A stretch of 64,000 nucleotides of DNA from Pseudomonas sp. DC1.2. GTDB taxonomy: Bacteria; Pseudomonadota; Gammaproteobacteria; Pseudomonadales; Pseudomonadaceae. Every line of letters begins with the position of its first letter. Positions within the stretch are counted from its first letter, which is position 1. The notes under the pieces were generated by a model. It did not search any database, had not been told where the DNA came from, and saw only the letters and a program-made list of their open reading frames with translations. This document shows positions 54,558 through 63,208 of the stretch, piece by piece. The stretch covers positions 2,237,001-2,301,000 of the forward strand of contig NZ_CP133782.1 of the NCBI RefSeq assembly GCF_034351645.1, given 5' to 3'. The position numbers and the translations under genes are program-made.

Positions 54558-56591
54558 ATGGGCTGGTTGCAATCACGGCGTCTGCGCTACGGCGCGGGGG
54601 CGATAGGGCTGATGTTTTTGCTGTTCGTCATGCTCCGACTGATATTTGTGCTGGGGTTTTCCGGGATTGATCCCAGGGCGGTTGTCGATACTCCGTCGCT
54701 GTTGAAGACCCTGAGTATCGGTCTGCGTTTTGACCTGCGTCTGGCGGTATTGCTGATGCTGCCATTGGCGTTGCTGGCGTGGTTGCCGCGCTGGAATCTG
54801 ACCCGCACCCCGTTGTTGCGCTGGGTGGCCAGGCTCTATCTATTGCTGGCCCTGAGCGTGGTGGGACTGGTGTATATCGTCGATTTCGGGCACTACGCCT
54901 ACCTCGGTGTGCGGATCAATGCCACGGTGCTGCGTTACCTTGAAGACGCGCAAATTTCCCGGCAGATGGTCTGGCAGACCTACCCGGTGTTATGGATCGC
55001 GCTGGGTTGGCTGGCGGTAGTCGGGCTGTGGTTTTATGCGCTGGTGCGTCTGGAACGCTTGACCCTGGACCGCGCGCCAACACTGATTCGTCGGGTCTCG
55101 GTAGCCTTCGGCGCGGGGCTTGGGCTGGTGACCGTGTTGCTGGCGTTGCTGGGACGGGTCGACAACCTCAACCTGCAAAACCCGGTGCCGTTGCGCTGGA
55201 GCGATGCGTTCTTCTCCGGCGACAGCCAGATGGCGGCGGTGGGGCTCAATCCGGTTATTTTCCTGTACGACACGCTCAAGGTCGGACAGTCGCAATTCGA
55301 TGAAGATCAAGTCCGCCAGCATTACCCGGCGGTGGCCAAGTACCTGGAGGTGAGCCAGCCTGATACGCAGACCTTGACGTTCGAACGCCAGCAAACCGTG
55401 CAGCCTTACCGGGTGGCGGGTGCGCGTGCGCCCAACGTGATCTTCGTCATGCTTGAGTCGTTGGGCACCAGCGCCGTCGGCGTTTATGGCAACCCGTTGA
55501 ACCCGACGCCGAACCTTGATCGGCTGGCGAGCCAAAGCTGGTTCTTCAAGCATTTTTACGTCCCGGTCACTGGCACCGCCAAAACGGTCTGGGCCAGCAT
55601 CACCGGGGTGCCCGACGTGACCCGTCAGGAGACTGCCACGCGTAATCCGCTGATCACTCGCCAGCACACATTGATCAATGCATTCGCTGACTATCAGAAG
55701 TTCTACATGATTGGTGGCAACGCCGGCTGGGCCAATATCAATGCGCTGATCCGGCAGAGTATCGACGGCGTGCAGCTCTATGAGGAAAGTGACTGGCGGG
55801 CGCCGCTGGTTGATGTGTGGGGCATTTCGGACCTGGACCTGTTCAAGGAGAGCGACCGGATTCTGCGTGCGGTGCCCAAAGACCGCCCGTTTTTTGCCTA
55901 CCTGCAAACCTCCGGCAACCACCGTCCATTCACCATCCCCAAGGATAACGACGGCTTCGAGGTCAAGGATTTGTCGCTGGAACAGGTGCAGGCCGCCGGC
56001 TCGCGCAGTGTTGAGCAATACAACGCGGTGCGTTTGTTGGATTTCAACATTGGTCGCTTGATGCAGATCGCCAAGGACGGTGGTTACTACGACAACACGA
56101 TTTTTGTGTTCTTCGGCGATCACAACACCCGCATCAGCCAGATCCCGCACATGCCGCCAGCCTTTGAACAGTTGGGCCTGGAAAGCAACCATGTGCCGCT
56201 GCTGATTCATGCCCCCGGCTTGTTGCAGCCCAAGGTGATCGAGGAAGCGGTGGGGCTGGCCGATGTGTTACCGACCGTGGCGGGCATGGCGGGCATGCCG
56301 TTCCGCAACGGCGCCATGGGGCGCGACGTCCAGCAGCCGGCGCCGGAGGGCGAGCGGGTGGTGCCGTTGGTGTTACGTGAAGGCACGTTTCCGCTGATCG
56401 GCGGCGTGACCCAAGACTACCTGTTGCAAATGCAACATGACGGCAGCTCGCCGACCTTGCACGACCTGGCGTCCAGCACACCGCTGGACGATGTGGCAGG
56501 ACAGCATCCGCAGGAGTTTCAGCGTCTGTTGGAACTGACCCGGGGGCTGCATGAAAGTGCGCGGTTGATGCTGTATCGCAATGTTCGTTGA
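54558..56591 (+). CDS. LTA-synthase-like phosphoglycerol/phosphoethanolamine transferase
   Basis: The 677-residue inner-membrane enzyme is of the alkaline phosphatase superfamily. Five N-terminal membrane segments (about 13-200) precede a large periplasmic sulfatase-fold domain (about 290-610). The domain has APNVIFVMLESLGTSAVGVYG, the nucleophile Thr343 in TGTAKTVW, and metal ligands in SGNHRPF and FFGDHNTRI. Relatives transfer phosphoglycerol to membrane glycans; Gram-negative members are largely unassigned. It closes the operon begun by the PepSY gene, 52 bp after the small membrane protein. Confidence 0.9.
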   Translation: MGWLQSRRLRYGAGAIGLMFLLFVMLRLIFVLGFSGIDPRAVVDTPSLLKTLSIGLRFDLRLAVLLMLPLALLAWLPRWNLTRTPLLRWVARLYLLLALSVVGLVYIVDFGHYAYLGVRINATVLRYLEDAQISRQMVWQTYPVLWIALGWLAVVGLWFYALVRLERLTLDRAPTLIRRVSVAFGAGLGLVTVLLALLGRVDNLNLQNPVPLRWSDAFFSGDSQMAAVGLNPVIFLYDTLKVGQSQFDEDQVRQHYPAVAKYLEVSQPDTQTLTFERQQTVQPYRVAGARAPNVIFVMLESLGTSAVGVYGNPLNPTPNLDRLASQSWFFKHFYVPVTGTAKTVWASITGVPDVTRQETATRNPLITRQHTLINAFADYQKFYMIGGNAGWANINALIRQSIDGVQLYEESDWRAPLVDVWGISDLDLFKESDRILRAVPKDRPFFAYLQTSGNHRPFTIPKDNDGFEVKDLSLEQVQAAGSRSVEQYNAVRLLDFNIGRLMQIAKDGGYYDNTIFVFFGDHNTRISQIPHMPPAFEQLGLESNHVPLLIHAPGLLQPKVIEEAVGLADVLPTVAGMAGMPFRNGAMGRDVQQPAPEGERVVPLVLREGTFPLIGGVTQDYLLQMQHDGSSPTLHDLASSTPLDDVAGQHPQEFQRLLELTRGLHESARLMLYRNVR

Positions 56592-56603
56592 GGGGGCATG
56601 CCG

Positions 56604-57071
56604 CTACATTGAGGGCTTCGGGGTATTGAAGGGCCAGGTAATGAGATCGCCGGCAAACAGCGCAGCCCACACCAGTACCGGTTGCAGCGCCAGCCGAGGC
56701 CCGTGGTAGCCCCAGCCCAGTAGCACGCCGCCGACCGGTAGGTTCTCCAGTGCGTGCTTGATGTTTGCCGGAAACACGCACACGGCGTACAGGGCGAGCA
56801 GGATCCCCGCCAGTCGGCGCAGGCGCGGTGTCAGCAGGGCCACGGCCCCCAGCAGTTCACAGATGCCCGTGACGATCACAACCGCGTGAGGGTAAGGCAC
56901 CCAGTCCGGGACGATGCTGACGAAACCGGCCGTGGCATAGAGGTGAAAGCCCCCTGCAACGAAGTAAAACAACGCGAGCGCTACACGCAGGACACTGCGC
57001 GCGCGCTCGACTTGGGTATTAAAACTGTGGTCACGGCGGGTGTCACGTGCCGCAGGCGGGGTGTCGGTCAA
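56604..57071 (-). CDS. DoxX-family membrane protein
   Basis: The 155-residue protein has four hydrophobic segments. The DoxX-type pattern is LRVALALFYFVAGGFHLYATAGFVSIVPDWVPY, VTGICELLGAVALLTPRLRRLAGILLALY and FPANIKHALENL. Its role in other bacteria (quinone or redox-linked) is uncertain. The start is TTG 57071 with GGAGA upstream, as no ATG occurs in the protein. It is followed after 12 bp by the end of the convergent LTA-synthase gene. It is probably co-transcribed with the upstream YXWGXW lipoprotein gene (21 bp apart). Confidence 0.85.
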   Translation of the reverse strand: MTDTPPAARDTRRDHSFNTQVERARSVLRVALALFYFVAGGFHLYATAGFVSIVPDWVPYPHAVVIVTGICELLGAVALLTPRLRRLAGILLALYAVCVFPANIKHALENLPVGGVLLGWGYHGPRLALQPVLVWAALFAGDLITWPFNTPKPSM

Positions 57072-57092
57072 AGCAGTCTCCAGTGTCAGGAA

Positions 57093-57305
57093 TCAATAGG
57101 CGCGCCAGTGTCCAGGCACCCACAACCATTGGTTGCCTCCCCAACGATAGTGACCCTCTACCCAGTGATAACCCGGCGCCGGCATGACCGGTACGACTTC
57201 GTAGCGTGGTGGCGGTCGGTGTGGATGTTGCGGAGCGATGATGCAGCCTGACAGCGTGACCGCCATAAGGCCTGCGATGAGCATAGTCTTGAATGTCTGC
57301 GGCAT
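57093..57305 (-). CDS. Small YXWGXW-type lipoprotein
   Basis: The 70-residue protein has a lipoprotein signal (MLIAGLMAVTLSGC, lipobox LSGC, Cys21). A Pro/His-rich spacer (APQHPHRPPP) leads to tryptophan repeats GYHWVEGHYRW and QWLWVPGHWRAY of the YXWGXW (Y/W-x-W-x-x-G-H-W) type. The role is unknown; such proteins are surface-exposed and often accompany metal-stress genes. It lies just downstream of the ECF sigma/anti-sigma/sensor set on the same strand, 85 bp away. Confidence 0.83.
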   Translation of the reverse strand: MPQTFKTMLIAGLMAVTLSGCIIAPQHPHRPPPRYEVVPVMPAPGYHWVEGHYRWGGNQWLWVPGHWRAY

Positions 57306-57390
57306 GGCTTGATTCCTTGTTTCAAACAGCGCCCGGTTGACGGGCCTACGTGGGTTAAACGGCTGGCGACGAATAATCCGTCGCCACGGG

Positions 57391-57864
57391 TCAGTTCTTG
57401 TTGGCGGCCCGTGGCTTTGCCTTGACGCCCCCGTACAGGGAGTCGGCCAGTGTTTGCCGTTCCTCGGCCGGCAGGGTGCTGGCGAATTTTGCGAGGCTGG
57501 CGTCTACCCGTGCGCGCAAGGTGAGGTCGGCCTCGCGGGCTTTACTTAACTGATTGTCCAGTGCCTCGCGATCCAGGGTCGGTGCCTGCAATTGGCGAAT
57601 CACCTCAAGCCGGGCCTGGCGACTGTCGATAATCAGCGGCTGATTGTCGTCACGGGTCTGGCGCATCAACTGACGCAACTCCCGGCGTTTGGCGGGGGGC
57701 AGTTGGACCAGCACCTGGTGCAAGCCGTGCTGCGGCAGTGCCAGCTCGGGTTTAGGCTGGTTATGCCATTGATAAAGACCGCCGGCCACGCCGCCGATCA
57801 GGAACACATTGAGCACCAGCGATACCACCAAAACGGCTTTGAAATGCGGGGATGGCACAGTCAC
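57391..57864 (-). CDS. Periplasmic heavy-metal-sensor (CnrX/ZraP-like) protein
   Basis: The 157-residue protein is anchored by one N-terminal membrane segment (about 9-29, LVVSLVLNVFLIGGVAGGLY). A long helical hairpin follows: LPPAKRRELRQLMRQTRDDNQPL, RQARLEVIRQLQAPTLDREALDNQLSKAREADL and LAKFASTLPAEERQTLADSL. This is the CnrX/Spy/ZraP-like four-helix hook layout. It starts at GTG 57864, overlapping the anti-sigma stop (GTGA). With the sigma and anti-sigma it resembles CnrYXH-type three-part metal sensing. Few His/Cys ligands are visible, so the ligand is unclear. Confidence 0.8.
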   Translation of the reverse strand: MTVPSPHFKAVLVVSLVLNVFLIGGVAGGLYQWHNQPKPELALPQHGLHQVLVQLPPAKRRELRQLMRQTRDDNQPLIIDSRQARLEVIRQLQAPTLDREALDNQLSKAREADLTLRARVDASLAKFASTLPAEERQTLADSLYGGVKAKPRAANKN

Positions 57865-58295
57865 TGATCGATCTCCTCGGCGTTGATACTCAGGACGATG
57901 TCGGCATCGCTCTGCTCGAAAATATTGGGCAGCGCCTCGGATGAGGAGGGCAGCGGCAGGCTGATAGACATCACCAGCATGCCGGCCGCAATGCCTGCCA
58001 GGCCGGCGCCGACGAACCCGATGCTTGACAGCCACTCGCGATGTCGGCCCCAGAACGATGGTGCCCTGGCTTGCGGCGCCGACGCGACGATGCGGCGCAC
58101 CAGCTCGGGCGTGGCGGCCGGCACGTGATGGCTGTCGAGCAGCGTGTCGAGCCAGCGTGCCTGCTCCAGTGCCTCGCGGACCTGAGGCTCACCTGCGCCA
58201 AGCAACGCCTGGGCCTGCACGCGCTCTGCCGATGGCCAGCGTTGCAGGTCGGCGCCATAGGCGTTGACCAAATGACTGAACCGTTCAGGTGTCAT
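57861..58295 (-). CDS. Anti-sigma factor, single membrane span
   Basis: The 144-residue protein has a cytoplasmic N-terminus with anti-sigma-like helices (TPERFSHLVNAYGADLQRWPSAERVQAQALL). One membrane segment (about 90-115, IGFVGAGLAGIAAGMLVMSI) and a short periplasmic tail rich in acidic residues follow. It lacks the ZAS His-x3-Cys-x2-Cys motif. Its ATG overlaps the sigma-factor stop (ATGA), the classical sign of a cognate pair. It presumably holds the ECF factor until the periplasmic partner encoded next senses its signal. Confidence 0.82.
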   Translation of the reverse strand: MTPERFSHLVNAYGADLQRWPSAERVQAQALLGAGEPQVREALEQARWLDTLLDSHHVPAATPELVRRIVASAPQARAPSFWGRHREWLSSIGFVGAGLAGIAAGMLVMSISLPLPSSSEALPNIFEQSDADIVLSINAEEIDQ

Positions 58296-58873
58296 GGTTT
58301 TCCCCTCCGTAGGACCGTTTGGCCGTATGAGTCGGCAAGGTGATTGCGCAGGTTGCGCCGTGCGCGCGATAACAGGCTTTCCAGTGCTTCGACCGTAATG
58401 TTCATCAGCGCCGCCGCCTCGACATTCGACAATTGCTGGTAGTACTGCAACACGATGGCTTCGCGTTGACGCTCAGGCAATGCGGCGAGGGCGGCGGCCA
58501 TGTGTTCGCCCTGGGCACTGGCTTCCAGTTGTTCATCCGGCAACGGCGCCGTGTCTGCCGGTTCTGGCAATTCATCGAGCACCGACAGCGGTTGCTCCTT
58601 GCGTCGGCGTAAACGGTCGTAGCACAGATTGAGCACCACCCGGTGCAGCCAGGTATCAAACCGTGCCTGCTCGTTGCGCCAGTGCGCAGCCTGTTTCCAG
58701 ATGCGCAAAAAGCTTTCCTGGGCCACGTCTTTGGCCTCATCGGCATCGCCCAGCAAACGACTGGCCAGCGCCAGCAAACGGGGCAGCTTGCGCGACACCA
58801 TCTCGTTGACGGCCTTTGCTTCGTTGTTGCCAATGCGGGCCAGCAACTCCACGTCCGGATCAGTTTCTTTCAA
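58292..58873 (-). CDS. ECF-family RNA polymerase sigma factor
   Basis: The 193-residue group IV sigma factor has region 2 (about 28-95, RLLGDADEAKDVAQESFLRIWKQA with FDTWLHRVVLNLCYDRLRRR). Region 4 (about 128-180) has ALPERQREAIVLQYYQQLSNVEAAALMNITVEALESLLSRAR. It starts at TTG 58873; no ATG fits. It is followed by the overlapping anti-sigma and metal-sensor-like genes. It probably transcribes its own operon and perhaps the flanking YXWGXW genes. No confident -35/-10 pair could be defined by eye. Confidence 0.92.
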   Translation of the reverse strand: MKETDPDVELLARIGNNEAKAVNEMVSRKLPRLLALASRLLGDADEAKDVAQESFLRIWKQAAHWRNEQARFDTWLHRVVLNLCYDRLRRRKEQPLSVLDELPEPADTAPLPDEQLEASAQGEHMAAALAALPERQREAIVLQYYQQLSNVEAAALMNITVEALESLLSRARRNLRNHLADSYGQTVLRRGKP

Positions 58874-58965
58874 ATGGCAGGTCTCGGTCCGGTGACAGGG
58901 TCAGGTTGTGCGCAATGGGCAAGGAGCAGGGCGGCGCCCGTTTCCTTGCCGTGCTGTCCGTAGGC

Positions 58966-59286
58966 TCAACGAGTCCAATGCCCTTCGATCCAGTACCAGT
59001 TTGGCCCACGCGCCTGCCAGTGCCCTGGCTTCCAGCGTGCGCCGTGCATCACCGGTTGCCAATGACCCGGTTCCCAGGCATAGCCGCGACCCTCCCAGCG
59101 CCAGTGACCGTTATCCCAGGCGTAGCCTGGACGTGGCCCCGGCGCCATCTCCATACGCATGGGTGGAGGCGCCTCGCGAATGATGATTTCGGTCTGCGCA
59201 AAAACCGGCGTACTCGCCAGCGCGGCGAGCGCCAAGGGAACGAGCAGAAGATGCCGCAAGTTGATCAGGGGGCGCATAACGTTCAT
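58966..59286 (-). CDS. Secreted YXWGXW repeat protein
   Basis: The 106-residue protein has a signal peptide (about 1-30, ending TPVFAQ). The Met/Pro-rich segment APPPMRMEMAPGPRPG precedes four W-x-x-G-H-W units: WDNGHW, WEPGHW, WKPGHW and WIEGHW, at 13-16-residue spacing. The YXWGXW family is common in proteobacteria but has no assigned function. The Met-rich linker might bind copper. ATG 59286 has SD GAGGAG. It lies 92 bp upstream of the ECF sigma gene on the same strand. Confidence 0.88.
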   Translation of the reverse strand: MNVMRPLINLRHLLLVPLALAALASTPVFAQTEIIIREAPPPMRMEMAPGPRPGYAWDNGHWRWEGRGYAWEPGHWQPVMHGARWKPGHWQARGPNWYWIEGHWTR

Positions 59287-59518
59287 GACAACTCCTCAAG
59301 GCTCGCATCTGAAAGTGAATGCAGCTGATGAGTTGAACGTTAGAGGGGGAAAAGATCCGTCGCGGCAAAATGAAATTATTTTCAGGGTGGGAGGCGTGGC
59401 ATTGGTTGCTTTAGAAAAGATCATCAAGGCGCGACGGATTTACCACGCGGCGCCGTTCAATCAGTAACCGGCAGCGATTATGACCTGTCGCACGTCACTG
59501 ACCCATGAGGATTCAACC

Positions 59519-59650
59519 ATGTCCCGCTCGCTGAAGTTAATCGCCTGTGCTGTTGTGTTGCTGACCTTGAACGGGTGTGTGTTCTATGGCCACCCGCACC
59601 CTTGCTGCTGGCGCTATGGCTACGGTTATGGCTATGGGTATCGGCGGTAA
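59519..59650 (+). CDS. Tiny lipoprotein with Gly/Tyr tail (43 aa)
   Basis: This 43-residue protein begins MSRSLKLIACAVVLLTLNGC, a complete lipoprotein signal with lipobox LNGC. The mature part is only 24 residues: VFYGHPHPCCWRYGYGYGYGYRR after the lipidated Cys. Two further cysteines, His-Pro-His-Pro and Tyr-Gly repeats suggest metal binding or aggregation at the outer membrane. An SD-like GAGG sits 11 bases upstream of the ATG. It was missed by length cut-offs. It is divergent from the YXWGXW gene, in the same stress-type locus. Confidence 0.7.
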   Translation: MSRSLKLIACAVVLLTLNGCVFYGHPHPCCWRYGYGYGYGYRR

Positions 59651-59733
59651 GGATCCGCAAGGGCCGCGCTGACAGGGCGTTAAGGTGTGAACCCTGTGAA
59701 CGGGCGCTGGGGGACGCCCGTTCACGCTCAGGC

Positions 59734-60432
59734 TCAGAGATTCTGGCTGAGGAAGGTCAATGTGTTGCCGTGGGCCTCGACCGAAGCGCGCTGGTTGTAG
59801 CTGCTGCGATGCGAGCAGTTGAAACCATGTTCGGCCCCTGGATACACCTCGATATCCACGTTGTCGTTGTGTGCGAAACGTTCGGTGATTTGCTCCACGG
59901 CGTCCATTGGGATGTGGCTGTCCTGATCGCCGAAGTGCATCAGCATCGGCACCTTGATGTCATCGGCGCGTTGCAGTTGGTTCTGGATGCCACCCCCGTA
60001 GTAGGCAACTGCTACATCCACCAAGCCGTTGGCGGCGGTGTGGTAGGAGAGCATGCCGCCGAAGCAATAACCGATGGCGGCGACGCCGCCCTCCAGGCCG
60101 GGTTGGGCCTTAAGCGCGTCGATGGCCAGCTTGACGTCTGTTTGGGCCTTGCCGACATCGGTGGCGTTCATCAACTCGACGGCGCGTTTCCAGCCGGCTT
60201 CGTCGTAGCCCAGCTCGATGCGCGGACCGCTGCGCCAGAATAGGTCCGGAACGATCACGAAATAGCCATCGGCGGCATATTGCTCGGCGACTGAACGGAT
60301 GTGCTCGTTGACGCCAAAGATTTCCTGAATCAGGACGATTCCTGGCCCCTTGCGGGTATGAGGAGTCGCCAGGTAGGCGCCGAATGTTCCGTCGGCGCTT
60401 TCAATGTCGATCCACTGGGTGGTTACGCTCAT
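59734..60432 (-). CDS. Dienelactone hydrolase family protein
   Basis: The 232-residue alpha/beta hydrolase has the dienelactone-hydrolase triad: Cys123 in [10 protein letters not shown], Asp in [10 protein letters not shown] and His in GAEHGFNC. The family block [22 protein letters not shown] is also present. It is soluble with no signal peptide. DLH-like enzymes outside catabolic clusters act on unknown lactones or esters. No aromatic-degradation genes are nearby, so it is probably a general hydrolase. The start is ATG 60432. It is divergent from glsB across 242 bp. Confidence 0.92.
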   Translation of the reverse strand: MSVTTQWIDIESADGTFGAYLATPHTRKGPGIVLIQEIFGVNEHIRSVAEQYAADGYFVIVPDLFWRSGPRIELGYDEAGWKRAVELMNATDVGKAQTDVKLAIDALKAQPGLEGGVAAIGYCFGGMLSYHTAANGLVDVAVAYYGGGIQNQLQRADDIKVPMLMHFGDQDSHIPMDAVEQITERFAHNDNVDIEVYPGAEHGFNCSHRSSYNQRASVEAHGNTLTFLSQNL

Positions 60433-60674
60433 GGTGGCTCCAGTCTTGGCAAGTGAAGTCGGTAGATAACCTGTCGCGGCAATCGTTCAATGGGCCCGTC
60501 GCCGTCTCGATGAACAGCCCCCGGGGCCTGCCAACAACCCTGAGGCCGCGAGCCGGTTCGCGCAATGTTGTCAGATCAGTGGCATTGCCCTGCAAAACTG
60601 TGATTCGCCGCGCGCCAGTGGCGTCTAGCGTCAGTGACCCCGCAATCCCATGGGGCGAGACTTCGGAGCCCGGC

Positions 60675-61583
60675 ATGCAAGCGCTGTTGAGCGAGATCCT
60701 TGACGCAGTTCGGCCCCTGATCGGTCAGGGTAAGGTGGCGGATTACATTCCCGCCCTCGGTACGGTGCCGGCCGATCAACTGGGCATTGCCGTCTACGGC
60801 AACGACGGCGAACTGTATTGCGCCGGCGATGCGCACACGCTGTTCTCGGTGCAGAGTATTTCCAAGGTGTTCAGCCTGGTGCAGGCCATCGACCATTCTG
60901 GCGAAACCATCTGGGAACGTCTGGGCCATGAGCCGTCCGGCCAGCCGTTCAACTCCCTGGTGCAGTTGGAGTTCGAGCGCGGCCGCCCGCGTAACCCGTT
61001 CATCAATGCCGGCGCGCTGGTGATCTGCGACATCAATCAGTCACGCTTCGCTGCGCCGGCGCTGTCGATGCGTGATTTTGTCCGGCGCTTATCCGGTAAC
61101 CCGCAAGTGATGGTGGACGGCAAAGTCGCCGAATCCGAATACCAGCACCGTGCGCGCAACGCCGCCATGGCCTATTTGATGCAGTCCTTCGGTAATTTCC
61201 ATAACGACGTCGAAGCGGTGCTGCGCAGCTATTTCAGTCACTGCGCCTTGCGCATGAGCTGTGTGGACCTGGCACGGGCGTTCTGCTTCCTGGCCAACGA
61301 CGGTTTCTGCAAACACAGCGGCGAGCAGATACTCACCGCCCGCCAGACCCAGCAAGTCAATTCGATCATGGCCACCAGCGGCTTGTACGATGAGGCCGGC
61401 AACTTTGCCTACCGTGTCGGCCTGCCAGGCAAGAGCGGCGTCGGTGGCGGGATTGTCGCGGTGGTGCCGGGCCAGTTCACGGTGTGCGTCTGGTCACCGG
61501 AGCTGAATACCGCCGGCAACTCGCTGGCGGGCATGGCGGCGCTGGAGTTGTTGAGCCAACGGATTGGCTGGTCGGTGTTCTAA
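60675..61583 (+). CDS. glsB: Glutaminase
   Basis: Beta-lactamase-fold glutaminase hydrolysing glutamine to glutamate and ammonia in the cytoplasm. The 302 residues have the catalytic Ser61-x-x-Lys64 ([10 protein letters not shown]) and [30 protein letters not shown] and [15 protein letters not shown] follow, matching YbaS/YneH-type enzymes. ATG 60675 has GGAG upstream; the frame is open for 97 codons before it, but those codons do not resemble the family. The ProA-like dehydrogenase gene follows after 77 bp and may share a promoter. Confidence 0.94.
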   Translation: MQALLSEILDAVRPLIGQGKVADYIPALGTVPADQLGIAVYGNDGELYCAGDAHTLFSVQSISKVFSLVQAIDHSGETIWERLGHEPSGQPFNSLVQLEFERGRPRNPFINAGALVICDINQSRFAAPALSMRDFVRRLSGNPQVMVDGKVAESEYQHRARNAAMAYLMQSFGNFHNDVEAVLRSYFSHCALRMSCVDLARAFCFLANDGFCKHSGEQILTARQTQQVNSIMATSGLYDEAGNFAYRVGLPGKSGVGGGIVAVVPGQFTVCVWSPELNTAGNSLAGMAALELLSQRIGWSVF

Positions 61584-61660
61584 GGTCCGGTGTCAGTAAT
61601 GACGCTCCGGGGATTTTCCTATACATTTTCCGCCCGCCCACTGCACGGTGAAACCGCTTC

Positions 61661-63163
61661 ATGTCCCTAACGCTCGAACGTCTCGTTGCCGGCACGCCCA
61701 TCCCGTTCGCGGGCAATCGTGTCACCGTGGTCAGCCCCGAGCTGGCGGCACGCTTCCAGCCGGGGGACCATCTGCTGGTGGAGCAGGTCAGCGGCGAGTT
61801 GTTGTTGATTCCGGTGGCTGACCAGCGAGCGGCGGCGGTCGCCATCGAACGTGCTGAAGTGGCGTTCACCGCGCTGTCGGCGGTGTCGGATCAGGCGATC
61901 AGCGATTTCTTCGACCGCTTTGCCCAGCGCCTCGAACACCCTGACGCCTGGGCCTTGATCGAGGCCGCAAACCTGGCCGACATCGAACGCGCCAAGTCCC
62001 GTGGACGTTCCACTACCCGGCTGCTGGCCGATGAACGCATGCGCCGCGACATGATTGCAGGGCTGCGTGCCTGGCGCGATGCGTCAGCGACGCGCGGCAA
62101 GGTGATCAGCAGCGTTGAGCACGACGGTTGGAAGGTCGAGCAAGTGGTGTCGCCGCTGGGCATCGTCGCCTTCGTCTTCGAAGGCCGGCCAAATGTTTTC
62201 GCCGACGCGGCCGGGGTGCTGCGCACGGGCAACACCGCCGTATTGCGCATTGGCAGCGATGCACTGGGCACCGCCCAGGCAATCGTTACGCATGCACTGA
62301 ACCCGGCGCTGGCCGACGCCGGTTTGCCGGCCGGCGCGGTGTCGCTGGTTGAAAGCGTCAATCACGCCGCCGGTTGGGCAATGTTCGCCGACCGCCGCTT
62401 GTCGCTGGCGGTGGCTCGGGGTTCGGGTCGCGCGGTCAGTCAGCTCGGTAGCATTGCTCAACAGGCCGGCACCGCTGTCAGCCTGCACGGCACCGGGGGG
62501 GCCTGGCTGATTGCCGACAAGGACGCAGACGCTCAGCGCTTTGCCGCCGTGGTGCGTAACTCCTTGGACCGCAAGGTCTGTAACACCCTGAACGTGTGCC
62601 TGATCCAGCGCGAGCGCGCCCACGCGTTGGTGCCGCTGTTTCTCGATGCGCTGCAACAGGCGGGAGCGGCCAGGGGCCAAGGCTGCAAATTGCACATTGT
62701 CGAGGGCAGCGAGTCGTACTTGCCGGCCGCTTGGCAGACCGCCACCGTCGAGGTGTATCGCGCCGAGGGCCTTGTGACTGAAGCGATGGCCGAAGCGCTG
62801 TCCGAAGACCAGTTGGGCCGCGAGTGGGAGTGGGAAGAAACCCCGGAAGTGAGCCTGAAAATCGTCGACGACCTGGACCAGGCCATCAGCTTGTTCAACC
62901 GCTATAGTCCGCAGTTCACCGTATCGCTGATCAGCGAAGATGCGCAGGCTCAGGCGCGGTTTTACAACGCGGTCAACGCGCCCTTTGTGGGCGACGGGAT
63001 AACCCGTTGGGTCGATGGCCAATACGCACTGAACAAACCGGAACTGGGGCTTTCGAACTGGGAGAGTGGGCGGCTGTTTGCCCGCAGCGCGATTCTCTCG
63101 GGGGACGGTGTATTCACCATCCGCAGCCGCATGACCCAGACGGACCTGGGCGTCAAACGCTGA
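61661..63163 (+). CDS. ProA-like aldehyde dehydrogenase superfamily protein
   Basis: The 500-residue protein's central part resembles gamma-glutamyl phosphate reductase: SPLGIVAFVFEGRPNVFADA, LRTGNTAVLRIGSDAL and catalytic Cys307 in DRKVCNTLNVCL. The C-terminal part EVSLKIVDDLDQAISLFNRYSP matches its end. It is about 80 residues longer than classical ProA, mainly at the N-terminus (LEPGDHLLVEQV-like region, about 30-55). No proB is adjacent, so it is a paralogue of uncertain substrate. ATG 61661 is used. It follows the glutaminase gene on the same strand. Confidence 0.8.
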   Translation: MSLTLERLVAGTPIPFAGNRVTVVSPELAARFQPGDHLLVEQVSGELLLIPVADQRAAAVAIERAEVAFTALSAVSDQAISDFFDRFAQRLEHPDAWALIEAANLADIERAKSRGRSTTRLLADERMRRDMIAGLRAWRDASATRGKVISSVEHDGWKVEQVVSPLGIVAFVFEGRPNVFADAAGVLRTGNTAVLRIGSDALGTAQAIVTHALNPALADAGLPAGAVSLVESVNHAAGWAMFADRRLSLAVARGSGRAVSQLGSIAQQAGTAVSLHGTGGAWLIADKDADAQRFAAVVRNSLDRKVCNTLNVCLIQRERAHALVPLFLDALQQAGAARGQGCKLHIVEGSESYLPAAWQTATVEVYRAEGLVTEAMAEALSEDQLGREWEWEETPEVSLKIVDDLDQAISLFNRYSPQFTVSLISEDAQAQARFYNAVNAPFVGDGITRWVDGQYALNKPELGLSNWESGRLFARSAILSGDGVFTIRSRMTQTDLGVKR

Positions 63164-63208
63164 GTTGCCCGGCGCAGCGGCCGTGTGAGTAGCGGTCGGT
63201 GCGTGCGG

